Shown: positions 1-12,287 of the stretch, piece by piece | Layout: every line of letters begins with the position of its first letter | How positions within the stretch are numbered: position 1 is the first letter of the stretch | From: Himantopus leucocephalus | Taxonomy: Eukaryota > Chordata > Aves > Charadriiformes > Recurvirostridae | Direction: 5' to 3' | Assembly (NCBI GenBank): GCA_003993805.1 | Contig: RSEF01000001.1 | Location: forward strand, 95,071,112 to 95,135,111 | DNA length: 64,000 nt | Made by a program: the position numbers and the translations under genes | The notes under the pieces: generated by a model | Databases searched by the model: none | What the model saw: the letters and a program-made list of their open reading frames with translations, nothing else | What the model was told of the DNA's origin: nothing

Positions 1-439
1 AGTTCTGAATCCTGGAAGAAAGCACAATCCAGAAGATGCAAGTAATCCAGCAGGGCAAGGGAAACAAACGTACTGTTTTTTATACAAGGTGCGAATAGAA
101 GAACCAAAGCAGTGGCACATTCACTTCTACACAATGTTTGAAATGTGAAATATAAGATCAGGAACCAGAATGTCTGATCCAAAATGCAGACAGTGATACA
201 CCAGACATACTGGAAACCTGGGGAAAGGAAGACAGTCAATGGGACACTAAACCCAGGATATAAAGTACACAGTAAGGATAAACTGTGCCAGAGGCAGAGC
301 CTTTTTGAAAAATCAGCATCAAGTTGAATTTACAAGCTCACCAACTCAACAAGTAACATAAAGTCTGTGCAGCTTGAAATTCCAGGCCTAAATAGGAAGA
401 ATACAGTTATGAGAGATGTTACTGACCCAGGATAGCAAA
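1..439. other. Unassigned sequence 5' of ancient CR1
   Basis: No gene or clear repeat boundary is visible. The stretch may be the more decayed 5' continuation of the CR1 that becomes recognisable from about 440, but I cannot align it with confidence. Confidence 0.3.
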
Positions 440-1925
440 GCGCCTTGAATTCGGTAAGCTGAAAGAGATGGGAGAGGCAGCATGGGCAGGAAAAACAGTC
501 GTAACGGGAGATGTCAACTGCCGTCCTATAGATCAACAAATGTGATGCCAGGGTATGAAACAGAGACATCATTTGTGGGCTCTGTCAGCAATTATTCCAT
601 GGAGCAGCTGGTTCGAGAGCCCACAGGAGCAAAGGCAGTCCTTGGCTTTGTAGTGAGAAATGTGCACCATCGGGCTCTAGCCCTTCCAGTGGAAGCACCA
701 CTCTGTGACAGTGACCACAGAGGACTCGGCTTCACCAGCTCTACAGGAGCACCACAGGCCAAATACGCCACTGCCATTGTCCTCAGCTTCAAGAAAGGCT
801 ATGTAGAAGTGAGGAGGCTTGTTAAAAAGAAGCTAGAAAGGTCAGCAAAGAGAAATCCTAACAAGCAGCACGGAAACTTCTGAAGAACACCAGACTGGAA
901 GCATAACACCACTGCGTATGACCTATTGAGAAAGGCCAGAGAATGGATTAAAGGAGGCCAGCATGCATAAACAGCCAAGCAAGCAAGTTTATTAGCAGTA
1001 AGAAGACATTTTTCAAAAAGATGCCTATTGTATCCAAACCAATAAAATGAAATGAATAGTGTAGTCAGGCAGCTTAAAAGCAAAATCCTAATTAGGAAGG
1101 CTAAAAAAGAGTTTGAGGAGAACTAGCTAAAGGAATCATAACTAGTACTAAGTCCTTCATCAAAAACATCAGGATTGAAAAACCTGCTAGGGACTCTGCA
1201 TGGCCAGCAAGTGGTAAGGCAAAACTCAGAGACAATGAAGCCATTCTGCACTGCTGTTCACAGGGGGTGAGTGGGGCAAGTTTTCATACGGGGGGAAGCA
1301 AGTAAAAAGCAAATCAGAAGTTAGGAGTTACTAGGAAAACAACAGAGAATAACACAGTGAATAACATCATGCCCATGCATATGCCCATGGCTAGCCCCAA
1401 ACTTGAATCTGTGTGCAATTCTGTTGTTACCATCTCAAAAAAGACATAACAGAACTGGAAAACATGCAAAGAACAGCTACAAACAGCTATCAAAAGCATG
1501 GAATGACTTCTGTAGGAGGAGTGACTCGGTAGACTGGAACTTTTCTGCCTGGAAAAGAAAAGGCATATAGAAGAGTTCAGCAAAAGCCTGAATGAAATGG
1601 TGATGATGCATTAGGGTAGACTGTCTCTTCCAACTCAAGAACTATGTACAGTAAAATGAAGCTATCAGAAACCAGGTTAAAAAACAACAAAGGAAAGTGA
1701 GTTTTCATACAAGTAGTAAAACTGTGGAGTACTTTGCCTAAGGATGTTGTGGGTATGAAAAACATACACGGGTTCAAGGAGAGACCAGACAAATGTTTGG
1801 AAGTGCACTACATCAAAGGATATTAGATAAAAAGCATCAGGATCAGGAAATCTATGGAGCTAAATTTGTTTGGTGGTTAGGAGAGTGTCATTAATGCCTT
1901 GCCTGTTTTTACCATCTTCTGTGGT
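440..1925 (+). mobile_element. Ancient CR1 LINE remnant (reptile-type)
   Basis: The stretch reads as a long, decayed CR1 retrotransposon in the plus direction. From about 500 to 885 it follows the endonuclease part of the CR1 polyprotein. From about 1010 to 1220 it follows the linker, with the phrase that in CR1 reads as a lysine-rich segment and then a 'KPA' stretch near 1180. From about 1400 to 1870 it follows the end of the reverse-transcriptase frame and the 3' region, including the segment CTAAGGATGTTGTGGGTATG near 1738-1757 and GGGTTCAAGGAGAGACCAGA near 1770. The part between about 1220 and 1390 is poor or deleted, so most of the reverse transcriptase is missing. Both reading frame and sequence are heavily broken. 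Its likeness is to CR1 lineages common in turtles and crocodilians rather than to young avian CR1, so I infer an insertion older than birds. The boundaries are approximate. Confidence 0.75.
482..883 (+). pseudogene. CR1 endonuclease domain fragment (broken)
   Basis: This 133-codon open stretch lies inside the ancient CR1. In active CR1 elements this region is the C-terminal half of an APE-type endonuclease that nicks target DNA before reverse transcription. Residues 41-47 (EQLVREP) match the conserved 'QLV.EPTR' segment. Residues 77-79 are the Ser-Asp-His triplet characteristic of the catalytic end of these nucleases. A lysine-rich stretch with VRRLVKKKLE near residues 109-118 matches the linker that follows. 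The upstream catalytic segment Gly-Asp-x-Asn is also visible at 507-518, but in a different reading frame, which shows a frameshift between the two. The initiating Met at 482 has no meaning for the element. The frame survives by chance and is not functional. Confidence 0.65.
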
Positions 1926-4900
1926 CATTGTTGCAGAGAAGCTAACAGGCTACGAGAATCCTCAATCAAAACCAGGAGAGCAGATTTCGTGTACCTCTTT
2001 CTTACAAAGCCCTTTAAGTGACCAGTTTAGGGTGTGCGCTATAGCTACATTCAGGCCAGGAGCAACAAACAGAACAAGGGTCATTGTCTACCTTATCTGC
2101 CCATCATCAAAGGCCCCTTTGCATTCAGCCTCTTCAGTGTGCCTTCACGGTCTAAGTATGTCTAAGGTACTGAGCTGTCTTTGCTCTAAATATACTTTCA
2201 AACTCCTCTATTCTGCATTTTTCAATAAATGGAAAGATAAATATTCTTTATAAACATGAGCTGCAAAAACAGTTACTAGTTCACATCTAGTTCCTTAAAT
2301 AATGACAAATACTGTAACTGTGTTTATAGCTGTTTGGCACAACCACATTTCTTTGTTAAGCCTGCATTCGGATCAGTTCTGCTGTTCAGCCTGCATTTCT
2401 CATTCAATTTCATCTGATCATGGCAAGGTGTCACCAATGCGGTTCCGGTCCTAGGGTCCCTTCTACTTTACCATCCCTCTCCTCCTTGATCCGAATCTTC
2501 CTCTTTTATTCGTATTTATGCATAGTGTTTATGCAAAAAAAAAAAAAAAAAAATNAAAAAACACCAGTATTCCTTCATACTATCCCACAATGCTAAATTA
2601 TCAGCCCTGCAAGAACAGGAGGAATTCCTTGGTTTTAGTTTGTTTGGTTGAATTGATTTACTCCATTGAAACAGGGCATGAATTGCTCCATTTGGCCGAC
2701 TCTTTTACTAGATTTTTAAAGAACTCTTTAGAATGTAGTATCTACTACAATGAATAATTTGAATGACTGCAGCATTTCCAGTGTGGTTTTTGATTTTTTT
2801 ATATGCACCATTTATTTCTCATCATTTTATTTTAGGGCAAAGGAAAGCTTGTGAAAAAAAATAAGCAATCAGTCTTCCTTAATTAAGGGATATCATTCCC
2901 TCTGGTGAATCTGTGGAGAGCAGGAACAGAATAAATTTCTTTTCATTTCCACACTGGGAATATTAAATGCAATGCAGCTAATTTGTCTGTGAATTAAATT
3001 TCCAGCTTTTTTCAGCTCTTCAGTGCTGCTTTTATCTTTTATTTTACTGTAGCAGGGGAAGATGCTGTACTATGGTAGCTGAGGTATAGTGAAGGGAAAA
3101 ACTTTGTATTCTGTTTTCTTTTGCTGACATTGAATGTCTCTAACAAAGACAGGTATATACAGAAAATAATAAATGTAGATGCTCTAGGAATCAATCTCTT
3201 ACCAGTCTTCTCAGCCTATTGAAAAAAATAATTCTACCTTAGACAGCCAAACTTAAGATGAGGTTGTCTGACAGGAATTCTTATATTTCTAATGTAGCAT
3301 TTCTCCTCAGTTTACACAGACTTCAAGCATGACGTTCCTGCTGTCTATGGCAGTAGCTTTAAAAACAGCCTCTCGGAACGCATTTCCATGCAGGTCTGGA
3401 GCCTTGGTGAGATTTGTGTGAGGGGTCTGTTTGGGGCAGGTGTTGGTGGCTGGGAAAGGGATCTTCCTGCTGGTCTGAAGGACACCAGAATTTCTTTGCT
3501 GTGCTTACATTCCCTCCAGCACCTCCAGCCCTGTTCCCTACAAAAGCAATGGCAGTACTATCCCTGATGAAGAGGATTATTTCTTTAGAGCAAAAAACTT
3601 CCAGACTAAACAGGTTTTAACCTATCTGCTTGCAGGGTAGAACCCGCTGACAGTCCTGTATATTCATCTTCGTCCATTCCTCTGCTCCAAGGGCTTTTTA
3701 ACTGTTCAATGTCTTTTCCAGCTGTGTCACTTTTGAAGCCTGAAATTCAGATGTTGCCCTCTTAGTTTGGAGGTTGGTTGAAAACATTGCTTACTTGTTG
3801 GCTACTGCATTGCTCTCCTGCTTACTTTTCCTCCAGCAAGGCCAATTCCTTCCCCACTGAAAGCATTATAACCTCAAGTATGGTAAATCATCTCACCAAT
3901 AATGTCACCATAAAATTATTATATCTCATTATTCTTAATTACTTTGCAGTGTTTCCAGATTTCTCCCCAAGCTCCATGCTGGAGAAAAGAGGATATAAAG
4001 CCTTTCTCAGAGCAGAATTAAGGATGCACTCCAAGAAAGACCCTAGGGTAAATTTCAGTTAAAACCAAGATCCATTTTTTTCCCTATGTCCCAAATTTGG
4101 ACTTTATTTTACATGCGGCAGAGTGGACATTTAATGGGTTTATACCATGTTTAACAATTCCCTGACCTTTACTGAATAAAAAAGAAAAAATGGAATGTGT
4201 TTGATACATTTACACGTGAATTGATCGTGTAAAAAATTTCTTGCCCTATTTACATGTAATAGTTCCCTAAAAACTATCTTGATCTGGAACTTGGTATTTC
4301 CATAAGCAGCCCTTCCACAATCTGGTGTTCCACTTTTCCATTACACCTCGTCATTGCCTGCTAACCAGATAATGAAATAGACAATGCAGATAAATATGTA
4401 TTTATTTATTAGATTTGTTGTTTCTAGATGTACTTGAGCTACGATTCTCCTTCGCAGGCTTTCTTAAATGGCTGAGGACAGCAAGGACTTTGCGGCTAGG
4501 AAAAGCCTGTGAAGCGTAGGTTGTGATCTCCATGCTCTCCTCAGGCACCAGCAGGCTAGCTGACCTTTAGTAATCCACTTCTCAGGATGTTCTTTCACTT
4601 GGGATTTCTATTTTTATCACGGGACAATGTCCTGCAGGACTTGCTGTTTATGTCATCCAAAGAATGGTGTAGGACACTTGACAGAATGCAATTGCCATAT
4701 ATTGGCAAGCAGTTGCCTGCTATGTCAACATTGTCATTTTCTCTTCTAGTGAGAAATTTTTACATATATCCTCCTGGCTGGGCTGTCCTAGACCCAGCAC
4801 ACCCTAAATACTAGCCAGCCTTCGAGATGGAAACAGATGCAGTACTGATGGATGGTCTGCTGGTAAAGCAGAGGGAGCACAGATCTGTCCTTGTCCTTCT

Positions 4901-7900
4901 GGGCTCTTGTGAACTTTTTCAGGTGTACCGCAAGACGCCCACTGTGGGTGATCTGGGGCTTCTCATAAGATACCAGCTGTGGTTGACGTGGGGGAACGGG
5001 TGCTGTTGTTTCCTGGCAAGATGCATTCAACAAGCAGTGGTGGGAAGCTGCTTCTCCACAATTAGCCTCCTTACCTGTGGAGTTCATCAGACATTTTCTC
5101 TGCTCTCTACCTGCTCTTCTCAAAGTGTACACATTCGAGGTCTCAGTCCTTGTAGCTGCACCCTCTGCAGCCTGAGTCCACCATCCCAGAGATAATCCTG
5201 AGAACTACAGGGCAGAGTCACGTAAACAAGGTGTGATCCTCAACTGAAAACAGCTCTTAAAGTCTTGTGAAAAATTAGGAAGAAAATGCCTTTTTGCATT
5301 TTAGAGGAAACAAAGAAAGAATGAAGGGTAAGGCCAGTCAGTAGTGCTCTGCTTTGGAGGAACTTCTTGAAATGGAAGTTTGAATGCATCTTGTGCAGCT
5401 TAACATCTGGTAGAGTGGAAAACCTGGGTGACAGCTTTGGATCCAGATCTGAATAAGATTTGCATGTAGTTGGGTCAAATGCATTGCATATATTTGATCT
5501 TGTTAGGCTCTATGGCTTAGACCAGAGGAAACCCCCCCCAAAAAAAAAATATGGAGCCTGTGTCTATTCTCTGGTATGTTCAGCACACTTAAAGTAGATG
5601 TCTTATCTTTTTATGAAAAACATACATGTATTTGAAGTCCTTTTCTCCACCTATCCTTTCCTCAAAGACGCAGGGTCTGGGTTTATAATTTCCTGCTACA
5701 AGCAGGCCTATGACACAGGAACAGGGGCTCAGAAATTCTGTTCAGAAAGTAAAATAAAAATGCTTTAAGTGATCTATCCTCCACTCATTACAAGGAATCC
5801 ATATGCTCTGAGATACAAAGCCAGCCTCTTCCCTTTTCTGATTCACACAGAGGAGGTGCACAGCAACATTGCGTTTAAATATAGCGAACACAGAAGTAAA
5901 AGGCACACTGGCAACAGTGGACAGCTAGAGCCCCAAATCTCTTATGTGAAAACACACATGAAGAACATCAAGGTTAGAGCTGAGCAGTTAATACCGGCTT
6001 AATACAGCACGACCCTACTCCTGGAGTCTGTTATTCCCTTAGGCTTAGATCCCTTCCATTTGCACAGCTTGACAGTATGAGGACAACCGATGCTGGAAGA
6101 ATATGGGCTCAGTATGTCAGCCCAGCAAGAGGAGATAAATAAGTATCATACAGATGGTGTGTGCGTAGAGGAGAGGACAGGATGGAGACACTCTCCTTAT
6201 AGCTGGCCCAAAATTTAATCATCTGTGCACCTGGCTTCAGACAAAGTCAGAGCAGAGATGTGGTTTTAGTTAGGGATGTAAGCTGCGTCACAAAGGCAGA
6301 ACGTCTATTAGTTAATGGCTAGTATCAGTTTTCATGCCTTTTAAGGCCATAAATATTTTAAATATCAAGGCCTTTTTCTTTCATGTGTGTATCTATTTCT
6401 CTTAAGTGCATTCCACTGCTGTCCGTCCCCTTCTCCTCTGCTCTGCTCTGCAAAAGATTAGACATGATTTTGTCTGATGGCCACCTCCAAGCCCTCAAGC
6501 CTTGAAGGTGTTCCTGACTCACCACAGGTCATGTCAGATTAATCCATAATTATTTCTTAATTCCTATGACCTTTGAGAGAGGACTTCACAGGATAAGACT
6601 GGGCACTCAGTCTCACAAAGATGTTGGAAAATATGACCCACAACAGCGATCAAGCACTGCTCTAGGAGATACGGCAGTGTGAATCTGTGACAGAGTTAAC
6701 ACTCCACCTGTCTACAGGTGCCTGGGACTGATACAGAAGCACAACAGCAGGCTTGTCTGACGTGGTCAGAGCAGCTTCAGGAGAGCCTCCAAAATGCAGG
6801 GGGGAGTCTGATATCCATGTCCATTTGATACGGGGAGTTACAGTTTGATTCGCCAGATGTGCTCTCCCCCATTCCACTCCCCCATCATCTCATTTCCTCT
6901 CCACCAGTGATTGTGGTATTTGGAGTGTGTTTCTACATATGAGGGCTTTCTTATTTGGTTCTGTGCAGGTTTTATTAGTAAGGCATACTGTTACTTTGCG
7001 CCTATAATGGGGAATACACTGGCTCCTCTGCCTTGCTTAACTTTGTTCATTTTCCACTCCCCAGCCGGCTGGCATGACAAGGACAAATGGACTTGTCTCT
7101 TCTTCTATGTATTTATTCTGCTTCAGAGAAAGTGCCCACTCTTTGCATTCATTAGACATCAATATTAGTTAGTGATGTCTTTTTCGGCTGTCACATACAA
7201 TAGAAATCTTCAAGTCAGCCAGTCACCTGGCTGACAGCACAGGTGAATCAGACAGTAATGGAGAGAAGTGATTTGGCCTTTGAGAGAACTCTCCGCAGGG
7301 TAGAAAAGTTCCCGCGATATGTCCGAATCCTCTGAATTCCCCTGACAAACACTCCTGTGATTAATTTGGAATAGATAATTCCAGCTCTTCCAACTTAAGT
7401 TTTTCTTTGAATAATGCCAGATGTTAATGAAACTAGCAGACTTCGTGGTTCCAGAAGTAACAATAGGAACTGAATAGTAGCTAAATCCTGGCTGGAGGAT
7501 GTTGGCATCGTTCAGATGGTGGAGGGCCTGAACAATTTTAGGGACAGCAGAGAGGTAGCTCCAGTATTTTTATTCTACATGTGGCATACAAAGATTAATA
7601 ACCCTGTTTTAACCTCCAGCATCATCTGGTGGCAACAGAATATGACAGAAACGCGAGAGTTTTCACCATGTGAAGCTTATCTGTCTTTAACACACTTTTT
7701 TGAGTGCATGCTTCGTAAGGCCCTGCAGAATTGGTCATATATTCACATTCATCTGTGTATGTGATGTGGGTTGTCTGGGTTTCTGATGGTTAAGTGGTCA
7801 GATTCTCTGTTTAGGCATGTCAGCATTGAAACTCTTCTGCATTATGATCAGTAGCAGCACAAAAAATCTCTACTTTTATCAAGGTTAATGAATAGGTAAG

Positions 7901-8270
7901 TTTGTAATCACTTGGCTGCTGCTGAGGCTTATATTTCCAAAACTAGATAAACACCATAATTTTCACAGTCATATGTTTAGAGGTCCTTAGCTAAACTGAT
8001 TCTTTAGATACACTAATTGTTGCTTTCACGTTGTCCTTTAAGAACGATCTGTTAGACCTCAAGCAGCTGGGGTCCAGATTGGAAAGAAGATGCCTACAGC
8101 AACTGAATGTGTCATTTGACATCGTAAGCTTCACAGAAGGTGTTAAAGGGAGCTGGCATGCAAGCTATGCAAGGGACATAGGGATTCAATCACACACTAT
8201 GCAATTTCAGACAACCCAACGGGAAAGAAAGAACGAAGTGAAATCTGTGCTATTATCTAGGAATGGTCCA
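1926..8270. other. Non-coding stretch without recognisable genes
   Basis: No exon, RNA gene or clear mobile element was recognised. It contains a poly(A) run at about 2535-2560 interrupted by a single N at 2555, a short C-run/A-run at about 5531-5549, and a 9-bp perfect hairpin with a 4-base loop at 7214-7235. Open frames are short and show no family likeness. Confidence 0.5.
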
Positions 8271-8275
8271 AAACA

Positions 8276-8336
8276 CTTTGAAGTCAATGGAAAGATTTTC
8301 ACTGACTTCCAGAGCTCTGGATCAGGTCCTGGATAG
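8276..8336. repeat. Short palindromic amniote repeat scrap
   Basis: The segment contains TTGAAGTCAATGGAAAG followed by a near-inverted copy around TTCACTGACTTCCAGAG, then a GGATCAGGTCC-like end. I recognise this layout from short dispersed palindromic repeats common in reptile and bird DNA, but cannot name the family. A related scrap lies at 9052-9098. Confidence 0.3.
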
Positions 8337-9051
8337 TCTTAGACAGAATGACAGGGAACTTTCATCTTGAGGAATTCCTTTCAAGGGACATTGCATTAAA
8401 TGGCCTTTACTAGCTGTCAGGGTCAGCGTATCTTTAGATAATGAAATGGAAAATGTTTGGATGTTCATGGCAACTTCAGCTGTTGTCCACTAAGCAATTC
8501 AAATCTCGACACCTACACTGAGATGTATACATCTATATTTAACATCTATATATCTGAGGTCAGACATGCAGAGAGGACAAGCCCTTAGCGCTTGCCATTG
8601 AAGGTCGTGATTACTGTGGGTGATAATCAGATGTAAAAAACTGGTCTCTTGCTGAGGTGCCTAAATACAGATTAATCAGAGGGATGCATCCAGGAAGAGA
8701 CCCTGTACTTAATAATGGATACCCATGTTTTTTCACAAACACACCTTTGTTCTTATGCAAATGTCTGCAATCAAACCATTCCACAAACATCCTTAGGGAC
8801 TGTATACTAAAGGGCACTACAGCTGCAGTCAAACCAGCCAGCTGTTTGGAATTTGAATACACGGGATTTTCCCCCAACATTTGAACGTTCCTCATATAGA
8901 GTTTACTTAATCATTTATACATATATATATCTGTGTGTGTGTGTCAGCCTTACCAGCTCCGTCATAATTTTTGTTCCTTTCCACTGGATTCTTCCAATTT
9001 GTCAATAACTGTCTAGTAATAAGGCAGCTATAACCACACACAACAGGCAGA

Positions 9052-9098
9052 CTCTCAGCTGGTGTTAATTGGCACAGCTCCACTGACTTCAAAGTCCC
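9052..9098. repeat. Short amniote repeat scrap
   Basis: CAGCTGGTGTTAATTGGCAC followed by AGCTCCACTGACTTCAAAG matches a phrase often found dispersed in turtle and bird genomes. The same 'TGACTTC' core is in the scrap at 8276-8336. Family unnamed; assignment from recognition only. Confidence 0.35.
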
Positions 9099-9269
9099 TG
9101 AAACTTTCAGGTGTGGTCACACCAGGCATGTAGAGAGGGGGTTTATTATCATGTTCTCTGATGTGGTGCCTTTGTGTATGCAGCCCAAACTGCATCTCTG
9201 ACACATTGCAAACTCATGTCTAATTTACTGTCCGCTCTCAAACTTAGGTCTCTTTCAGCCTACCTATTT

Positions 9270-9450
9270 CCATGGCCCCCTTAGTGAATAATATGTTTTA
9301 GATAATTTTCCCCATATGTATTAGTTTATATTTTTTCCCAAGTAGGATTTCATTTTGTGACCCAGTGACCTACTTTCTGATTCTTTGGCTCCTCCAGTTT
9401 TGCTCTATTCACATCACTCTGAGGTATTAACCTCCTGCCTGCAGATACAA
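9270..9450 (-). mobile_element. Ancient CR1/L3-like 3' fragment
   Basis: Read on the plus strand this is the reverse complement of a CR1/L3-type tail. The segment TTTTCCCCATATGTATTAGT near 9307-9326 and then CATTTTGTGACCCAGTGACC near 9351-9370 follow the usual order of such tails. The segment TCTGAGGTATTAACCTCCTGC near 9418-9438 loosely fits what comes next. There is much divergence and no open frame. It is probably one of the oldest insertions here. Confidence 0.5.
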
Positions 9451-10256
9451 GGAAGTTGAGGTTTACTGCCTTTTCCATTATGAAAAAGCTAGAAGAAATC
9501 AAAATCATTACTCAGCATGCAAAGTGTTCTGCAAACTTCCAGAGAGCTATTGATCGTAAGTTGGTTTTCAAGCAGTTTTCAACTTGCCTGTTATTGACAA
9601 AACATTTTAAGTCGTGCTACCAAAATCAAAGGTCCAAGTCTAGAGCTACAACATGATTGACACAGCCCTAAAAATAAGACAGGGCAAAGCAGCTTAGCAC
9701 TGTGGTACCTTCGCAGCAAAGCACTCTCAGCACTTCCCAATCTGGCTGCCAGGCCAGTGTCTCCTAAAAGCTAAAACTTCTTGAAGGCTGCTCTGATTCA
9801 TTTCACTGACCTCAAGCAGGTGGAAGCCAGAGATAGTGGGGATGCAAAGGTGACGTGCCTGCATTGGAGACCTAGAGAAGGGATAAAATAGGAGGCAGTG
9901 CAGCTGGCTTGCTGCAGTGCAGGACAGGAAGGGGGGTGCTCAGGGGGCCATGTAAGGCACATTTGAAGCTAGCTCTGTGCCAAAGATCTCGTGTCGGATC
10001 TGCTCCACCTAGTGCTCTCCCTCTTCCCATTCGTCTCACTCACTACTAAAACCTATTTTAAAAACTTCCATCTGACAAAGTCTGCCTACTTTCTCTTCGT
10101 GCTTCCGTGCTGTAGATCCTGCTCCTTACTTATCCCTTGGCAGGTGAGATCAGACACACAGGATCAGGGCTTAAAGACAGCACTGGGTTTAGGCAGTCAA
10201 ATGGTGCACAAACTGTGGGGTCATGGGGATGCAGCTGCAGCAGAAGGCAAGAGCTG

Positions 10257-10825
10257 TGTCATGGTTTCAGCTGGGGTAGGGTTGACTTTCCTGCTAGCAG
10301 CTGGTATAGTGCCATGTTTTGGATTTGGGATGGGAATGGTGTTGATGGCACACTGGTGGTTTTGGTTGTTGCTAAGCAGTGAGGGCCTTTTCTGCTCCTC
10401 ACACCGCCCTGCCAGTGAGGGCTGGGAGTGCATGAAAAGTTGGGAGGAGACACAGCTGGGACAGCTGACCCCAACTGAACAAAGGGATATTCCATACCAT
10501 ATGACGTCATGCTCAGTATATAAAGCTGGGGGAAGAAGAAAGAAGGGGGGGACGTTTGGAGTGATGGTGTTTGTCTTCCCAAGTAACTGTTACACGTGAT
10601 GGAGCCCTGCTTACCTGGAGATGACTGGACACCTGGCTGCCCATGGGAAGCAGTGAATGAATGAATTCCTTATTTGGCTTTGCTTGCATGTGTAGCTTTT
10701 GCTTTACTTATTAAGGTAGCTTTACCTCAACTGTTACTCTTCTGATTCTCTCCCCCATCCCACCATGGGGGAGTGAGCGAGTGGCTGCGTGGTGCTTAGT
10801 TGCTGGCTGTGGTTAAACCACAACA
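10257..10825 (+). mobile_element. Solo ERV LTR (ERVL-type, avian)
   Basis: This 569-bp stretch starts with TGTCATGG and ends with CCACAACA, the TGT...ACA termini of a retroviral LTR. It is flanked by AGCTG on the left (10252-10256) and AGGTG on the right (10826-10830), a 5-bp target duplication with one mismatch. Inside, a U3 promoter is visible with a perfect CRE (10502-10509) and TATA box (10517-10525). The degenerate TATTAAGG near 10708 stands where the poly(A) signal is expected, and a C/T-rich GATTCTCTCCCCCATCCC tract lies near the 3' end. I recognise it as an LTR family abundant in neoavian genomes, usually placed with ERVL-like elements. No internal retroviral sequence or second LTR lies nearby, so it is a solo LTR left by recombination. 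The open frames crossing it are chance. Confidence 0.85.
10502..10525 (+). promoter_or_regulatory. LTR core promoter: CRE plus TATA box
   Basis: TGACGTCA (10502-10509) is a perfect palindromic CREB/ATF site. TATATAAAG (10517-10525) is a good TATA box 15 bases further on. If active, transcription would start at roughly 10550 and run rightward. Both motifs are intact although much of the LTR has drifted. Confidence 0.65.
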
Positions 10826-10964
10826 AGGTGAAGCACATAAAGTTTGCCAGGAGCTCTTCAGTCATAAGGGGGTACACCCCCAACTGCGAAGCATGGCCAT
10901 AGCTACTCTCCCAGTCTGAAACCATATACCAGTCTGGTGCATCTGGACCATGAAATCACAGAGG

Positions 10965-11001
10965 TTGTGGTGCTGCACCACAATGAATGGTGGTGCAGCA
11001 C
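10965..11001. repeat. Compound perfect inverted repeat
   Basis: Two overlapping hairpins are visible. A 9-bp arm pair (10965-10973 with 10975-10983) has a 1-base centre. A 12-bp perfect arm pair, GTGCTGCACCAC at 10970-10981 with its reverse complement at 10990-11001, has an 8-base loop. It lies 140 bp downstream of the solo LTR. Function unknown. Confidence 0.6.
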
Positions 11002-12287
11002 ATGAGGACTTACAGGACTCATGAGTAATTATTTTAAAATAGAATAGCAATTAAACATGTGGGACACTTTCTTTGTTTTCGATAACATTGCAATTTCTTT
11101 CCTCGGGTTTTTCAGTTTTGTCTCCAATCATGCACACAGCTTAAAAACTACATTTGCAAATGGAATGGAAACTTGGCTGCCAAAAAAGGCACAGCTTACA
11201 TCTACCCTAGTGTCTGCCCTAAATGTTAAACAACAGTCAGGCCCAGGTATTAGAGTTGGTGCTCTATCATCTCCCTGTTAAATCATTGCAACTGCCTCTT
11301 GGTACAACCTCGGTGTAGAAACCTGTAGTCGAAGGCAAGATGAAGGGACCTTCTTTTCAAAGAAGGGACCACACAGTGTACGGGAAGGTTGTCATCTTCC
11401 TGGGTCAGGCGAAGCATTGCGAGGGAACAGTGTGGAAGGCAGGGGCAAGATGGAGGTTCCCAAGTACAGCAGAAAGGGCAGAAGAGCTGGCAAAGTATGT
11501 GGGAGCCAACTGGGAAGGTCAAGCAGATGAGACCAAGACAGGGGAGAACTCTTTGGTACCTTTATACTGCGTAAAGGGCCAGACAGCTAGTCATGGCCAA
11601 ACTGCACTGGGGAGTTCAATGCTCCTTGCTCTTGCTTTTATACCCATCACAGATCTAGGCCCTTCAATTTCTTGCAATGGATTCCCCTTGTACTAATGCC
11701 TAGTACATTGCCCTTTATTGGACTGTATTTCCTGGTGAGCACATTTGAAATATCCATGAACAAAACTGAAGTCACTAATTCACAGTAACAGGATCCATAT
11801 TTTCCTATAGTCTCATTCAATTTCTGCTACTGTCTTGATGTGTGGTTTCTTCTGCAACCAGACTGACTGCTTTCACAATTTTAACTCTAATTCATGCTCA
11901 AGAACCTCTTTGTTGAATGTTTGGCTGAATGGCGTTTTTGAGGAATCATCAGCAGCAATCTCTTCTTCCCATCTCCTGCCTCAGAAGTGCGGTGTCCTCC
12001 CAAAGGCTTTTGAGTGCCCAGCTATCCAATGCAAGAATTTTTCATGCCATTTTTCCTTTCCTGTGGTTTTACCACATGCTTAAGGTTGTTTCTGCTTTTA
12101 TGGCACGCAGAAGCACATCACCGCTCTCTTCAGCAGAACCATAATTCACCGTAAGTGGAGCTTTGACCTGCCAATGCTGTGGACAAAGCTGCCTGTGTCC
12201 CACCTTGCCCTGTGCCTGCAGGAGAGCAAGGGGACAGATCCAGGACAGCTTTGCAGCCCCGCCAGGGCAGCCAGGACAGCCCGGTGA
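11002..12287. other. Non-coding stretch upstream of the CCAAT array
   Basis: No gene recognised. The last 140 bases become GC-richer toward the array. An open frame of 118 codons at 11340-11696 has no recognisable domain. Confidence 0.45.

Noticed and set aside
9991..10599. 202-codon open frame, the longest in the window
   Set aside because: Its second half lies in the LTR U3 region, and the product has no recognisable domain.
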